Shown piece by piece: positions 47,223 through 57,689 of a DNA stretch of 64,000 nucleotides. Position 1 is the first letter of the stretch. Each line of letters begins with the position of its first letter. The stretch comes from Pollenia angustigena (taxonomy: Eukaryota > Arthropoda > Insecta > Diptera > Polleniidae). Below the pieces are notes generated by a model. It was given only the letters and a program-made list of their open reading frames with translations, was not told the origin of the DNA and ran no database searches. The position numbers and the translations under genes are program-made. The stretch spans positions 171,908,478 through 171,972,477 of the forward strand of contig OV884058.1 in assembly GCA_930367215.1 (NCBI GenBank), written 5' to 3'.

Positions 47223-49372
47223 TTCAATTCAATGGTAATCTTTATTTAGCATTTAAGTATAAACTAATTTAACAATGATTTAAGAGTTTAGGACTATTTT
47301 CCTTTTCTACTAGATTATTTAAAAACAATATTATGTAATTTATTTGCATTTAAGTTTAACATTGTTTAGAGAAGGAAAAATTGACAAAAAACCTTTCTGA
47401 ATTTTTTTTGGTTTTTATAAAAAGAGAGACTTAATGTTAGAAAATAAAATTACGTTGAGCCCAGCTCATTGATATGGTTAAACTCGGAGTCACGACATCT
47501 GTTAGTAAAATTCATAGTAAGCCTGTGGATACGAGTGTTGACGAGTTCAACGTTAGCAAGATTGTGCAGCCGTTGTGTAGAATAATGCCAAGGCAAGTTA
47601 TGAATCATTTTTAAAAGTTTATTTTGGGCTATCTGTAATTTTTTAATATGACACTGTGCAGCTGTAGACCACAATGGGGCAGCATAGAACATGATGGCGT
47701 GAAATACGGATTTAAATATAAGAGTTTTATTTGCTGTGCTGAGTTTAGAATTTCTGTTTAATAAAGAATACAGTAGTCTTATTATTTTATTGATTTTATC
47801 TATAACGTAGGGGACATGATCTTTAAATTTTAATTTGGGATCTAATATCACACCTAAGTATTTAACTTTACTGGACCAATTAATTAAGTTGTTGTTGCAC
47901 AAAATAGGTTGTTGAGGCAGATAACATGGTTTACGACGTCTTGAAAAATATATTGCTTGGGTCTTTTGTGTATTGACTAAAATATTCCATTTTGTAAAGT
48001 AATTATAAACTTCTGCTAACGCACGATGAAGGTTGGTAAGAATATCAGACGCTAATATACCTGAACTGAGAATCGCAGTATCATCAGCAAATATGGAAAT
48101 GGAACAATCGTTTAGAATGGGGAAATCTGCGGTAAAGATGTTGTACAGTATTGGAGAAATACACGAACCCTGAGGACATCCTGCAAGAATCTGTGACTGG
48201 GTAGAATGTTCTTGTCCAATGTGAACCTCAAAGATACGATTTGAAAGAAAACTATGAATCAATTTAATTAAGTATATTGGAAAATTATAGTTGATCATTT
48301 TAAAAATCAGACCTTTGTGCCAGACTGAGTCGAACGCAGCTTTTATGTCCATCAATACCATACCCGTAGATTTCCCTTGATTAAAATTAGAGGTTACTAA
48401 TTTTCTAATTCGAACAAGTGGCTGAACTGTATTGTGTTGTTTACGAAAACCAAATTGTTGAGTAGGTAAAATGTTGTGTGAGTCTATAAAAATCGTAAGT
48501 TGTTCTTTGATTATTTTCTCCAGAATTTTACTCAAGGATGATAAAAGGCTAATTGGCCTGTATGATCGGGGACAATCGGCAGGCTTGTTAGATTTTCTTA
48601 CTGGAATAACTTTGGAGAGTTTCCATACTTTGGGGAAATAGCTTATGCGAAGACATAAATTCATAATATCAGTAATGTGCTTAAGACCATTTTTAGGCAA
48701 TGCCTTCAGACATTTATTATTTATTCCATCTAATCCAGGGGACTTTTTATTGTTTAATTGCTTTACTATGGATTTGACTTTATCCATGGACACTGAAACA
48801 TTATTTTGAGGGAAACCTTCAATAAGTGCCAGATTGTCAACTGCACTATTTACTAGCGAAGTAGTTGTTGAATCACTGAGGTTGGATGATATTGAGTGGT
48901 TTTCGCTAAAAATTTGTCCCAGAATCTCACATTTATCTCGTTGAGTGTGATAAATAATGTTGTTGTGTTTTAAAACCGGGATGTTATTGGAATTTTTCTT
49001 TAAAATTTTTGAAATATTCCAAAATGGAGAAGATCCCTTGTCTAGTGATGAAAGTTTGTTGTTCCATGCATTATTTTTCCATTTCTTTATTTCTTCTGAT
49101 ATACGATGGTTAAATTGATTTGTACTTACAAGATCAGAGGTGTCTCGAAAACGTTTCCAATTTCTTCTGAATACATTTCTTATTTGGATCATATGCTTTA
49201 TGTGTAGTGGTAGAGTTGAAGATTTGGGTTTTATTATTCTGCGGGGAACACTATGGTTTATTGCTGCTTGAACAGTATCGTTAAATGATGCGATCATTGT
49301 ATCAATTTTTACACAGTTGTTATTGGTATCAGCATTTGAAACTACCAAGTTTCTTTTAATATATGCAGAATA
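47223..49372 (-). mobile_element. 5'-truncated Jockey-clade retrotransposon
   Basis: Bounded by a perfect 13-bp target duplication. The RT frame is open from the truncation point (49372) to a stop at 47450, followed by ~225 bp of 3' UTR with AATAAAG near the end. The extreme 3' end is TTGAATTGAA without a clear poly-A tail, which is atypical. The endonuclease half is absent. The intact frame and exact duplication suggest a fairly young insertion. Confidence 0.85.
47450..49372 (-). CDS. Jockey-type ORF2 fragment (linker, reverse transcriptase, C-terminus)
   Basis: The frame is uninterrupted: 632 codons from 49348, plus about 8 upstream codons up to the junction. Motifs in order: KKSPGLDGINNKCLK (~202-214), RSYRPISLLSSLSKILEKII (~261-280), QFGFRKQHNTVQPL (~298), MVLMDIKAAFDSVWHKGL (~330-347, first Asp), GCPQGSCISPILYNIFTADF (~390-409), ISIFADDTAIL (FADD ~420-423), and KYLGVILDPKLKFKDHV. 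The C-terminal AAPLWSTAAQCHIKKLQIAQ and PWHYSTQRLHNL follow. This is the standard Jockey clade order. It would copy RNA into DNA at the target site, but without the endonuclease it is incomplete. No native start remains; the frame begins at the truncation. Confidence 0.93.
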   Translation of the reverse strand, partial: YSAYIKRNLVVSNADTNNNCVKIDTMIASFNDTVQAAINHSVPRRIIKPKSSTLPLHIKHMIQIRNVFRRNWKRFRDTSDLVSTNQFNHRISEEIKKWKNNAWNNKLSSLDKGSSPFWNISKILKKNSNNIPVLKHNNIIYHTQRDKCEILGQIFSENHSISSNLSDSTTTSLVNSAVDNLALIEGFPQNNVSVSMDKVKSIVKQLNNKKSPGLDGINNKCLKALPKNGLKHITDIMNLCLRISYFPKVWKLSKVIPVRKSNKPADCPRSYRPISLLSSLSKILEKIIKEQLTIFIDSHNILPTQQFGFRKQHNTVQPLVRIRKLVTSNFNQGKSTGMVLMDIKAAFDSVWHKGLIFKMINYNFPIYLIKLIHSFLSNRIFEVHIGQEHSTQSQILAGCPQGSCISPILYNIFTADFPILNDCSISIFADDTAILSSGILASDILTNLHRALAEVYNYFTKWNILVNTQKTQAIYFSRRRKPCYLPQQPILCNNNLINWSSKVKYLGVILDPKLKFKDHVPYVIDKINKIIRLLYSLLNRNSKLSTANKTLIFKSVFHAIMFYAAPLWSTAAQCHIKKLQIAQNKLLKMIHNLPWHYSTQRLHNLANVELVNTRIHRLTMNFTNRCRDSEFNHINELGST

Positions 49373-49385
49373 ATTTGATGATTAA
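49373..49385. repeat. Right copy of 13-bp target duplication of the Jockey element
   Basis: ATTTGATGATTAA, matching 47210-47222. Confidence 0.85.
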
Positions 49386-49570
49386 AAATCGTTAAACTCT
49401 ATAAATTTTTAAATCTAAAATTATTTATCTCAGTCCAGAAAGTTAAGTTTAAAAACTAGGAAATATAATTTGATGATTATTCAGCTGGGCTCAAAAAGCG
49501 CCAAACTCTATAAATTTTTAAATCTAAAATAATTTATCTCAGCCCAATTAAGTCAGTAATTATTTTGCTC
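49386..49570. repeat. Two ~100-bp diverged tandem units
   Basis: AAACTCTATAAATTTTTAAATC then TAAAATNATTTATCTCAG occurs at 49395 and 49501. TAATTTGATGATTA recurs at 49467. The Jockey element inserted at one of these units. Confidence 0.65.
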
Positions 49571-49714
49571 AGCTTAATTAAGTTTTTAACGAAAAAAGTC
49601 CCTCTTTTTAAAGTAATAAACGTAACACAAATGTTACCCTTGAAATATGCCCAACAATTAATCAATTCCTAATTTAATTATATATTTATCCCGTTCAATT
49701 TGTTTCTTTTTCAG

Positions 49715-49747
49715 ATACCGTGAAGATGCTCTCTGCTGGGGTGATCG
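49715..49747 (+). CDS. Host-gene microexon, 33 bp
   Basis: The acceptor is TTTGTTTCTTTTTCAG, preceded by a branch-like CCTAATTTAATT at 49669. The donor is G|GTAAGT. Length is a multiple of three. Of the three phases, the one starting with a single base of a split codon is the one that stays open when joined to the next exon: YREDALCWGD plus CG of an Arg codon. The composition (W, C, D, E, R) differs strongly from the AT-driven chance frames around it. Gene identity is unknown. Symmetric phase suggests a cassette microexon. Confidence 0.7.
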
Positions 49748-50428
49748 GTAAGTTTTCAAAACGAAAAAATATCTATTAAATTGATTAAAAGAAAACTGCA
49801 ACAGACAGTGCAACGCATCCCGTTGGTTTCCCAAAAGCTTGCTGCTTTCTTTCTTTCCTTCCCTCGACTTAATTTAATATTATTCACTTCTTTATGCGTT
49901 TACATTAAAATACAGTAAGAAAAATGTTTGTATGTGTTGTTTCATGTTTAACAAATTCGTATTCGCCAAGTCTGTTCAAATCATCCATTGGTAATTTTGT
50001 GTGCTGCTGCCGGTCCGTCCGTTTGTCTGTCCGTCTCTTTGTGTATGTTATTTGTTGCAGTCGTTGTACTGTGTTAATTCTTCCTAACACCGCAACACAT
50101 TTACCGCATTATTAAATTTAAAGCAAAAATGCATTTAGCGTTTTTTTTTTTATCTCTTCTTAAGTCTTTCGTTTTTCTTTAACTCTGCTGTTGTTTTCAA
50201 ATGAAAACAGCAACTAAAATAATGAAAAAGAAAATATATTCAGACATAATAAACATGGCAAAAAATGTATTAACGTCTAGAGTCGTAGAGTATTGTGCGA
50301 TTTCTTAACATTTTTCCAACAGATTTTTATTTTTTCCGCAGTTTAAGAAAAAATTAAAGTAACTTAAGAAAGAAAAAAATAAAATAGAAAAAAAAAACGT
50401 TAATAATGTTTTTCTTGAATTTTCGCAG
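49748..50428. other. Probable intron between the two microexons
   Basis: 681 bp from GTAAGT to TTTCGCAG. It contains a CCGTCCGTTTGTCTGTCCGT tract at 50011-50033 and AT-rich DNA. The frames at 49905-50115 run through this tract and are not coding. Confidence 0.6.
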
Positions 50429-50476
50429 AAAATCAATGGAAGAGATTGGAGCCGCTCAGTCATCGGTAAACGCAAG
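50429..50476 (+). CDS. Host-gene microexon, 48 bp
   Basis: The acceptor is TTTTTCTTGAATTTTCGCAG and the donor is CAAG|GTAAGTGAT. Joined to the 33-bp exon, the split codon becomes Arg and the frame continues KSMEEIGAAQSSVNA, leaving AG for the next exon. Length 48 is again a multiple of three with the same entry and exit phase as the first exon. Either or both could be skipped without shifting frame. I do not recognise the protein. An internal ATCG|GTAAAC could serve as an alternative, weaker donor. Confidence 0.72.
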
Positions 50477-50615
50477 GTAAGTGATAATGTTTGAGTTTTT
50501 TTTTTAAGTTTAAATTTTCTTCAATTAGAACAGGGTTTCTTAAAGGGTTTGAGGAAGTTGAAAAAATTATGTCATACAAAAAACTTCTTTAAATTTAATA
50601 TTAGAGCCTTATCAG

Positions 50616-51747
50616 CAGGGAAACCAGAAACATGCTCTAAAAAACAAGTTTTATGCGCATTAAATAAGCAGTAAAAACTTAAAAATATGCCCTGAAAATT
50701 GTTAAGAATTTTCGAGATTTTACCCTATTTGGAAACGATAAGCAGTAATCGGCTAAAAAAAAAACAGAGTTATGTTAAGAGGTTAAAATTCATATAAGTT
50801 ATTTTTGCCGATAGTGTAGATATTAACATGCATATGAGATTTTTTTTCTTAAAGGGATTTTAGGAACGATCCCTAAATTGTTTTTTAATGTTAACATTTA
50901 AAAATAAGTTAAAGCTTTTTATAGATGGGAGCTTTGGGCAAATGTGAACTGATTCGAAAATAATTTGATTTGCAGTTAAATATTCTTGAGGCGAATTTAA
51001 TCTAAAGAGCAACATAATACGATGGATTACAGACACAAAGAGTCTTATTTGGAAAGAAGTTTTTATGGGGAATATGTAAAGTTATAGACCGATTCTCAAC
51101 ATTTACGTAGACATCGTTCTTAGTCCAATTAACATGTGCTTACCAAACTTGATCAAATTATAACCTACAAGATTGCAACTTGTTCTATGCGCACAAAATT
51201 AACATGGACAGGCAAACAGCCAGACGGACGGATGGTTATCGTTCGGCCACTTTAAAGTGATTCTAAATCGATCGGTATACTAAAGGATAAGTCCAGATTT
51301 CTATGTATTGCACACACCGCCAAGAACATATATAATTGATTTTAGCTTATACACAAAATTTTAAAGTTTAAAATAGCATTTTTCTTTAATGGCAACCTGC
51401 CTTTGTCTTACAATATTCGAGTAAACATTAAATGTACATAGATGTCGAAGTTGAAGCAACACGTTGTGTACACAGAAAGCCAAATTTCGCACACAAAATT
51501 TTTTTTTGCTGTGAAAGCTCTTGCAAGCCCCTAAAAAAATGTAACGAAATATGCCTCAAAAAGGAAAAATATGCGCTAAAACTTCAAAAATGATGCAAAA
51601 AAAAATGCTGCAAACGGTAAAATATGCAAAAATATGCACTAACAAATCGAAAATTCATAAAAAGCTCTTAAATGGATAAATATATTGTTTCTGCCTTCAT
51701 TGGTCGCACAAGGAAAAACATGCAATTGCATATTTTTGGTTTCCATG
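50616..51747. mobile_element. Non-autonomous hAT element, 1132 bp
   Basis: CAGGGAAACCAGAAACATG (50616) and CATATTTTTGGTTTCCATG (to 51747) are inverted repeats. CTTATCAG and CTTATTAG flank them, an 8-bp duplication with 7/8 matches. Subterminal ATGC motifs (AAATATGCnnnAAAA) are frequent at 50680-50720 and 51540-51640, as in the hAT at the window's end. A diverged dispersed repeat sits inside (51080-51345). No transposase. It lies in the intron just after the 48-bp exon. Confidence 0.82.
51080..51345 (-). repeat. Dispersed (GTCY)n-type repeat, copy 3, diverged
   Basis: On the minus strand: TATACCGATCGATTTAGAATC, a CCGTCCGTCTGGCTGTTTGCC tract, CCATGTTAATTTTGTGCGCA. Same order as 1230-1465. Nested in the hAT element. 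Confidence 0.6.
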
Positions 51748-51889
51748 CTTATTAGTATTCTTGTTGTAAACTACGATAATAAAAAGATCATTTCAAAATA
51801 AGCTGCATTATTTACCAGCCCATTTAATTTCCGTAAACTTTTAGGCTTTCTTTTTTCTCAGAAATTCTGTGTTTATTTTTTGTAAAGAA

Positions 51890-52330
51890 TAAGAAAGAGT
51901 GCTATATTCGGCTATGCCCAATGTTATATACCCTTCACCATGGTGCAGTAAGAACAGAATGTTATATAAATACCCTTCTTTAGAAGTAAATAAATCTATT
52001 TCCTACCACGCCAACTTCTCCAACACCGCCAACATTTTCACGGATGTTGTGTATGGATAACGAAGATGCATGACGATATTTTGGCTCTTGTCGGTCTCCA
52101 GACTCTCCTAACGATTTATTGACCGATCTGGCTGAATTTTAATAGCAAAATTAAACGAAGCAGATGTGACAGAAATTTAGAACAACCAAGTCCACACCGT
52201 ATCTGGGATCTTCGGAAAATCCATTTCAACAGACAGACGGACCTCGTGAAATCAGCTTATCTACTCATAAGGACCCAGTATATATCGAGCCCTTATAACA
52301 AAAACGATGTAACCAACAAAAATATAATTT
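51890..52330 (-). repeat. Dispersed repeat with TATACCCTTCACC end
   Basis: AGAGTGCTATATTCGGCTAT then GTTATATACCCTTCACCATG, and near the other end ACAGACAGACGGACCTCG then CCAGTATATATCGAGCCC. This is a related class of fly intergenic repeat with a (GTCY)-like tract. No coding content. Confidence 0.55.
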
Positions 52331-52543
52331 TACAGCAGAAGGGTTTTTTTTAATATTTTTGCTTCAAGTCTAGAGTTTCGTTTGAAATTGCCTTTGCTCT
52401 TATTTCGTAACGGTACTTCCCAGAGATATGAGATTTTTAGAGAAGATGCAAATGATCAAAAATTATCGATTTTCATCAAAAAACACAAATCTAAAATGTT
52501 GTTGGTTACATCATTTTTGCTATTAGGGCTCGATATGTATGTA
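52279..52543. repeat. Inverted repeat, arms about 46 bp
   Basis: CGAGCCCTTATAACAAAAAC then GATGTAACCAACA (52279-52324) and its reverse complement (52497-52543, TGTTGGTTACATCATTTTTG then TATTAGGGCTCG) face each other across about 170 bp. Probably a small foldback or MITE overlapping the end of the preceding repeat. Confidence 0.65.
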
Positions 52544-52680
52544 TTTACTTTATAGGGGGTAAGATCAATATTGTAGAAATTACAAATGGAATGACAAACT
52601 TATTTTTATATACATTTTCCACCTGTAGCATTTAGTGACTGACAATTAATGGTTATTTAATGCAATACTTATCTTATCTA

Positions 52681-53614
52681 TCTTATATATATATAAAACA
52701 GGATGTGTGTATGTATGTAGGTTTGTATGTATGTATGTAACGTATGGACTCCAAAACGGTTTGGCCGATTTTGATACAATTTTCAGGGAATCTTCGGAAT
52801 ATTCAGGCGGGTGACACTGTGAAGTCTAATTTTTTATTTTCGGTCTGCGGGCGGAGGGGCGTGGCAAAATCCAATTTTCATATTCCACCACCAATGACAT
52901 CATTATAATTGTGACGATTTTTTCTTTAAAATGATCGCCTTGGTCAAACTTAGATTTATACGAAAAGAAAAATTGTCCCCGCCCACTTTAACGGCCACTT
53001 TTTTCGAATTACCTAAAATCAGAAAACGGCTCCATCGATTTGACAAATTTTTCTTTCAAATGTTCGTATTAATCCATTTTAAGTTTTCACCGAAAGAAAA
53101 ATTTACCACTCCTACTTTTACGCCCACTTTTTCTATTAAGCGCATAACATGGTAACGGCTTGACCGATTTGGACGATTTTTTCTTTGAAATTATTGCCAT
53201 GGTCCAACTTAGGTTTTTACGGAAAGAAAATTTTGCCCCGCCCACTTTTTTCGGTTTACCTAAAATCAAAAAACGGCTCCATCGATTTGACTAATTATCC
53301 TTTTAAATGTTCGTATTAATCCATTTTACGTTTTCATGGAAAGAAAAATGCACCACACCTACTTTTACGCCCACTTTTTCTATTAAGCGCATAACTTGAG
53401 AACGGCTTGGCCGAATTGGACGGTTTTTCCTTTAAAATCAACGCCATGGTTTTTGGCCCGCCCACTTTTTTCGATTTACCTTAAATCAGAAAACGGATCC
53501 ATCGATTTGACTAATTTTTCTTTCAAGTGTTCGTATCTTTTTAACGGATTTTAAAAATCGAACGCAAACATTTTTCCTAATTTGGACAGGAAAAAGTCTG
53601 TCGGGTCAGCTAGT
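52681..53614 (+). mobile_element. Non-autonomous Helitron-type element
   Basis: Starts TCTTATATATATATAAAACA then GGATGTGTGTATGTATGTAG and CGTATGGACTCCAAAACGGT. Ends GTCTGTCGGGTCAGCTAGT. It has no helicase but carries the same ~246-bp tandem units as 42548-44322 (GCGCATAAC...ACGGCTTGACCGATT at 53140 and 53386). Frames running through the tandem units (52931-53155, 53087-53269) are repeat-derived and not genes. Confidence 0.78.
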
Positions 53615-53978
53615 TTAATTAAAAAAGAAGTGGCTTTTATTGTTTGGAATCAGTTCCATAATTGAAGCTCACTTTTTTTCTTTTTTTTTTTGGAAAATTT
53701 CAAGTATCGTCATAAAATATTCTAACTGCATACTTGTTACTCGTGTCTTTCAAAGTTTATTGAAAATAATGAGACTAAAACAAATTGAATTTGAAAGGTA
53801 TAGCTTTCAATTAAACAGGCCTGCGAAATTATAGTTTTTGAAAAATTGTTCTCAAAATATTATTATTTGCGTTTATTATCGTAAAAGTAACGGGAAACGA
53901 TAGTGATATGATTCTTAGCAAGTCATATTTGCGGGATAGCGGTACATTTGTGTTTCTCGATGGATACTTCTCTTTCAG
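53615..53978. other. No gene seen
   Basis: AT-rich DNA between the Helitron end and a possible splice acceptor at 53977. Confidence 0.35.
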
Positions 53979-54045
53979 GCGCCATCCAGAGTTAAATGCT
54001 ATGTCGATTAAAATGAAAAACTATTGCGCATTGAATGTTGGCTAA
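53979..54045 (+). CDS. Candidate exon, possibly terminal (weak)
   Basis: A good acceptor (CGATGGATACTTCTCTTTCAG) is followed by 22 open codons in the phase left by the 50429-50476 exon: Arg, then RHPELNAMSIKMKNYCALNV, then stop TAA at 54043. No good donor lies before the stop, so it would have to be an alternative 3' exon. No canonical AATAAA occurs close by. Phase agreement is suggestive only. Confidence 0.25.
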
Positions 54046-55328
54046 TTGACTTTTATCGGATAAAAAGTGGCTGGCTTATAGTGAATCAAATCTAAGATTT
54101 AAAAAAAAATTTTAATGTTGTCATTTTTCTTTAGGCTAAAATTTGTCTACCAAAAACTGAATCTCATAACTCAACAGAATGTTACAATATTAGGAAACAC
54201 CCATTTCGAAAAAATACACTCGTAAGGTTTAACCGATTTTTCTAAATTCGAATGGAATTTAATGCAATTGCGTGCTAGGGCATATTTGATAAATGTCTTC
54301 CCATTATGTGGGTACAAACTTATAATAAACCATCTGAGTCCTATAAAGTCATCGAAAGCTACTGGTTTTCGTGGTACCAAGCATCACCGTCGCCAGCTTG
54401 CCAATTTTAGGATCTGTAGGTGAATTCTCGAACTTTTACCGATTAACGTTAGCGTTAGTTTTACCGGCACAGTTTATTGCTTGCGGTAACAATACAGCAA
54501 TTCTGTAACTCAATTTTAACAACATAGCTAAAAATTTCAATCAAGTGGCATCTTTATTAATTAATAAGTGTATTTAAAGAACACTGTCATCGAGTGCAAA
54601 CTACTTCTCGTTTCGAACGACTGAAAGTACTTTCGAAACTAACAAAACCCCATTTAGGTTTTGCTAGTCTAGCGAAAATTCGGAAAATTTGCAAAAAAAA
54701 AAAAGCGAAAATGGTTAATATTTCAAACAATTGATTAAAAGTCCCTTAAACTATAAGGAATTGCAAAAATTCAATAACAATTGTTAAATTAGGTGAAATT
54801 CGCAAAAATTTGCTAACAGCAGCATGAAAGCAAATTCTAATATTTATTAAAATTATTTAAAGCTCTAGAAAATCATAAAACTTACAGTAAAAATCGCGTC
54901 TATCGCGAACATTTACTAAATTACTAAATAGGGGATATTCGCAAAAAATTGTCAACAGATGGCAAACTCTACAATTTATTAAAAGTCGTTAAAGCTGTTA
55001 AGAAACAGAAAACTTACAGGAATAAATAGCTTCTACCGCGAACATGGCTATAATTGGCGAAAAATTGCAAACTTGGAGAGAAGTACTAAAATATATTTGA
55101 AATCGCTAAATCGGTGAAAAAACAAAATGTCGGAAAGTAACAAAAAAAATATGCAAAAAAAAAAGCAAAAATTCGCGAAATTTTTTAATGCTTTAAGAAA
55201 ACCATAAAATTGATTTAAAGTCACTTAAACTATAGGGTATAGCAAAAATTCGGTAAAAATTACTAAATTAGCAGAAATTCGCAAAACTTTGCTAATAGCG
55301 ACATGATGTAGAAAAGAAAACACTATTA
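54046..55328. other. No gene seen
   Basis: From 54660 to 55310 a loose motif AAATTCGCnAAAATT(T)GC recurs every 60-130 bp, a highly degenerate tandem or palindromic repeat. The minus frame 54171-54380 has no recognised domain. Confidence 0.4.
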
Positions 55329-55477
55329 GACCCCTTTCAGACTCGGCAATTAAGTTGCGCAAGTTACTTGACGAATACAACAAAGTCTGTACTTAATTTG
55401 TTTTCCTTATCCCGACCTTACCGCTGACGTCACAAGCCAAGTGTTGCGCAAGTAACTTGCCGAGTGTGAAAGGGGTC
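55329..55477. mobile_element. 149-bp MITE with TTA target duplication
   Basis: TIRs GACCCCTTTCAGACTCGGCAA and TTGCCGAGTGTGAAAGGGGTC, plus an inner TTGCGCAAGT repeat, with TTA on both sides (55326-55328, 55478-55480). A decayed copy is at 4908-5012. TWA duplication suggests PIF/Harbinger-type mobilisation (inference). Confidence 0.82.
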
Positions 55478-55956
55478 TTAGTGATTTCCATAAGCTGCAT
55501 CTAAAATGTAAAATTTTTAATGATTTTTATAAATACCCAAATAAATTCCCAATAAACAAATTTTTTAATACTATTTTTGCAAAATGTATGTAAATAATGT
55601 GAATTTAAAAAATGTTAATGTGGCTTTTATATGCCAATTTTTTTTTTTTTTTTTTTAATAACTACGAATTTAAAAATAAAGAATGAAAAATATTTTGCCG
55701 TTAAGATAACTTAAATACCTGACGTTAAGATAGAGAATAGCAGTAAACGTTATTGTTAAAAAAGTTACTGAATAAAATTTACGCTAACTTTGCTGTTAAA
55801 TATTTTTAACAATTTAAATTATGTTAAAATTTAACAGAGAATCGCACTACTGGACAGACTTCAAATATTGGCCGAAAATATATTTTCCGATATTTAAACG
55901 CCAGAAGTTAGTCGTTTATTCAAAACTCATATACACACAACTCCTGGTAATCTCAG

Positions 55957-56026
55957 CTTTCAACAAGCAGTCGGAGGGCATTGCGGAGTTTGATTTTCAC
56001 AAAAATCTCCTTAAAAAATCCGCAAG
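55957..56026 (+). CDS. Candidate exon, 70 bp
   Basis: Acceptor ACTCCTGGTAATCTCAG and donor CGCAAG|GTAAAG. The open phase reads FNKQSEGIAEFDFHKNLLKK then SA and leaves AG. This is the same exit phase and same last bases as the 50429-50476 exon, so both could splice to one downstream exon. The entry phase differs from that exon's exit, so they are not directly joined in this frame. A weaker internal acceptor lies at 55967. The frame also extends upstream to an ATG at 55821, so an alternative first exon is possible. Unrecognised protein. Confidence 0.4.
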
Positions 56027-56089
56027 GTAAAGTATAAAAATATAATAAGTTTAGGTTTAGGAAATAAGTTTAAGAATCTCTGCATACAA

Positions 56090-56720
56090 TTGCTGCCGTT
56101 TAAAGTTGTTGCTGCTGTTGACATTAATGTTGTTATATTTGTTGTTCTTACTTATTACAATTGTAATTGTAATTGTTGTTGTTATTGTTGTAGTTAAGTA
56201 TTTTTGTTGTAAGTAATAAATGTATGATGATATTGAATTGTTTAACATAAAATTATTGAGGCGCATCATACGATTTAACCGTCCATCCTAAACCATCCTT
56301 CCAAGCTTAAATACTGCAAGTCCATCTGACAAAACAACACAATGTTCCAATGATGTTACATATTTTGTTGTTGTTAATGTTGTATTCAATCGCTATGAGG
56401 TGCTGTTTTCGGTTTTATAAAATTCATTTAGCTTTGATTTTGTAAATGTGTATTTCATGTATGTCTGTCTGTCTTTCTGTTCGATTGTGTTGAAGTATTG
56501 ATGTTGTTGTTGCTGTTGTTGCAGTGCTTAAACCTAATGACAATTGTCGTACATAGTTGTGATGTTGTAGTTTGTTCATACTGTGTTTTTGTCATTTGTT
56601 GTTGTTGTTACTGCTGTTTAGATATGTAGGATTTCTTGCAATGTTGTGTTGTTGTATTTGTTGCAAGCATGTATGTTGCAGTTGTTACAATTGTTGTTTT
56701 TATTATTGTGTTTTAATGAG
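56090..56720. repeat. GTT/GTTGCT-rich low-complexity DNA
   Basis: Repeated TTGTTGTTGCTGTTGTTGCA-like stretches (56100-56215, 56500-56540, 56590-56700). Frames here are composition-driven. Confidence 0.7.
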
Positions 56721-57169
56721 AATTGTCGCATAAAAAGTACAAATATCAGACTAATTGGATTTATCTCGTGACTTTTGTTTAAAAATGGCAACAAAAAAAT
56801 TTCCGAAGAGAAATAATATAAAACATAGCGCCACTTTTATATCCATCAATTCGTACATCCATCCATGTCAGTATGTTCCCGTATTTATGTTTAAAAATGT
56901 TCAAATGTATGAAATGTTTTTGATTTTCTTTTTTTCCTTTTCGTCTTTTCCCTGAGTTGTAACAAGACTTTCTTTCGTTTTAATTTTGCTTTTAAAGCAT
57001 TTTATTGTCAAGTTATCATTTAACTTATGATTCTCAGCTATTTTTTTATGTCAAGGGGTTTGTGTTCGAAGAACTTTCAGAATTCGGGTGAAATGATTGG
57101 GATTTTTTTTGTAAGGACATAACTTCTTAATAAATAAACAGAAAAGTAAATTTTCATTAAAATAGATTT

Positions 57170-57595
57170 AAAAAAAATAACTTTTTTTAAAAGTACCTTT
57201 TTATAAAATTAACTTTTTATAAAAGTAAGTTTTTATAAAAGTCCCTTTTTATAAAAGAACCTTTTTACAAAAGTAAATTTTTATAAAAGTACCTGTTTAT
57301 AAAAGTACCTTTCTTAAAAAAATACCTTTTCATAAAAGTACGTTTTAAAAAATTATTTTTTAATAAAAGTACCTTTTTATAAAAGTATCTTTTTATAAAA
57401 GTACCTTTTTATAAAAGTACCTTTTTATAAAAGCACCTTTTTATAAAAGTACCATTTTATTAAAGTACCTTTTTATAAAAGTACCTTTTTATAAACGTAC
57501 ATTTTTTTAAAGTACCTTTTTATAAAAGCACCTTTTTATAAAAGTACCTTTTTATAAAAGTACCTTTTTATAAAATTACCATTTTTAATAGAAAA
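57170..57595. repeat. 16-bp minisatellite (ACCTTTTTATAAAAGT)n
   Basis: About 25 units with variants (ACTTTTTAT, CCCTTTTTAT, ACATTTTTT). It ends against the 3' end of the Penelope-like element near 57595 and resumes, degenerate, at 59216. Confidence 0.92.
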
Positions 57596-57689
57596 TTATA
57601 ATCCTTTTTCTTCGACCTTTTTTATTAAATTTTATACTTTATTAAATTATTTAAGCTTCAGGTCACTTTTTTAAAAAATTAATTAAAAA

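Noticed and set aside
49905..50115. Frames through the CCGTCCGTTTGTCTG tract
   Set aside because: Driven by the GTCY microsatellite within the intron between the microexons.
52931..53269. Frames with KKKSSKSVKP-like translation in Helitron repeats (also 42532-43078)
   Set aside because: They follow the ~245-bp tandem unit and repeat with it in both Helitrons; no domain and no start context. Treated as repeat translation.
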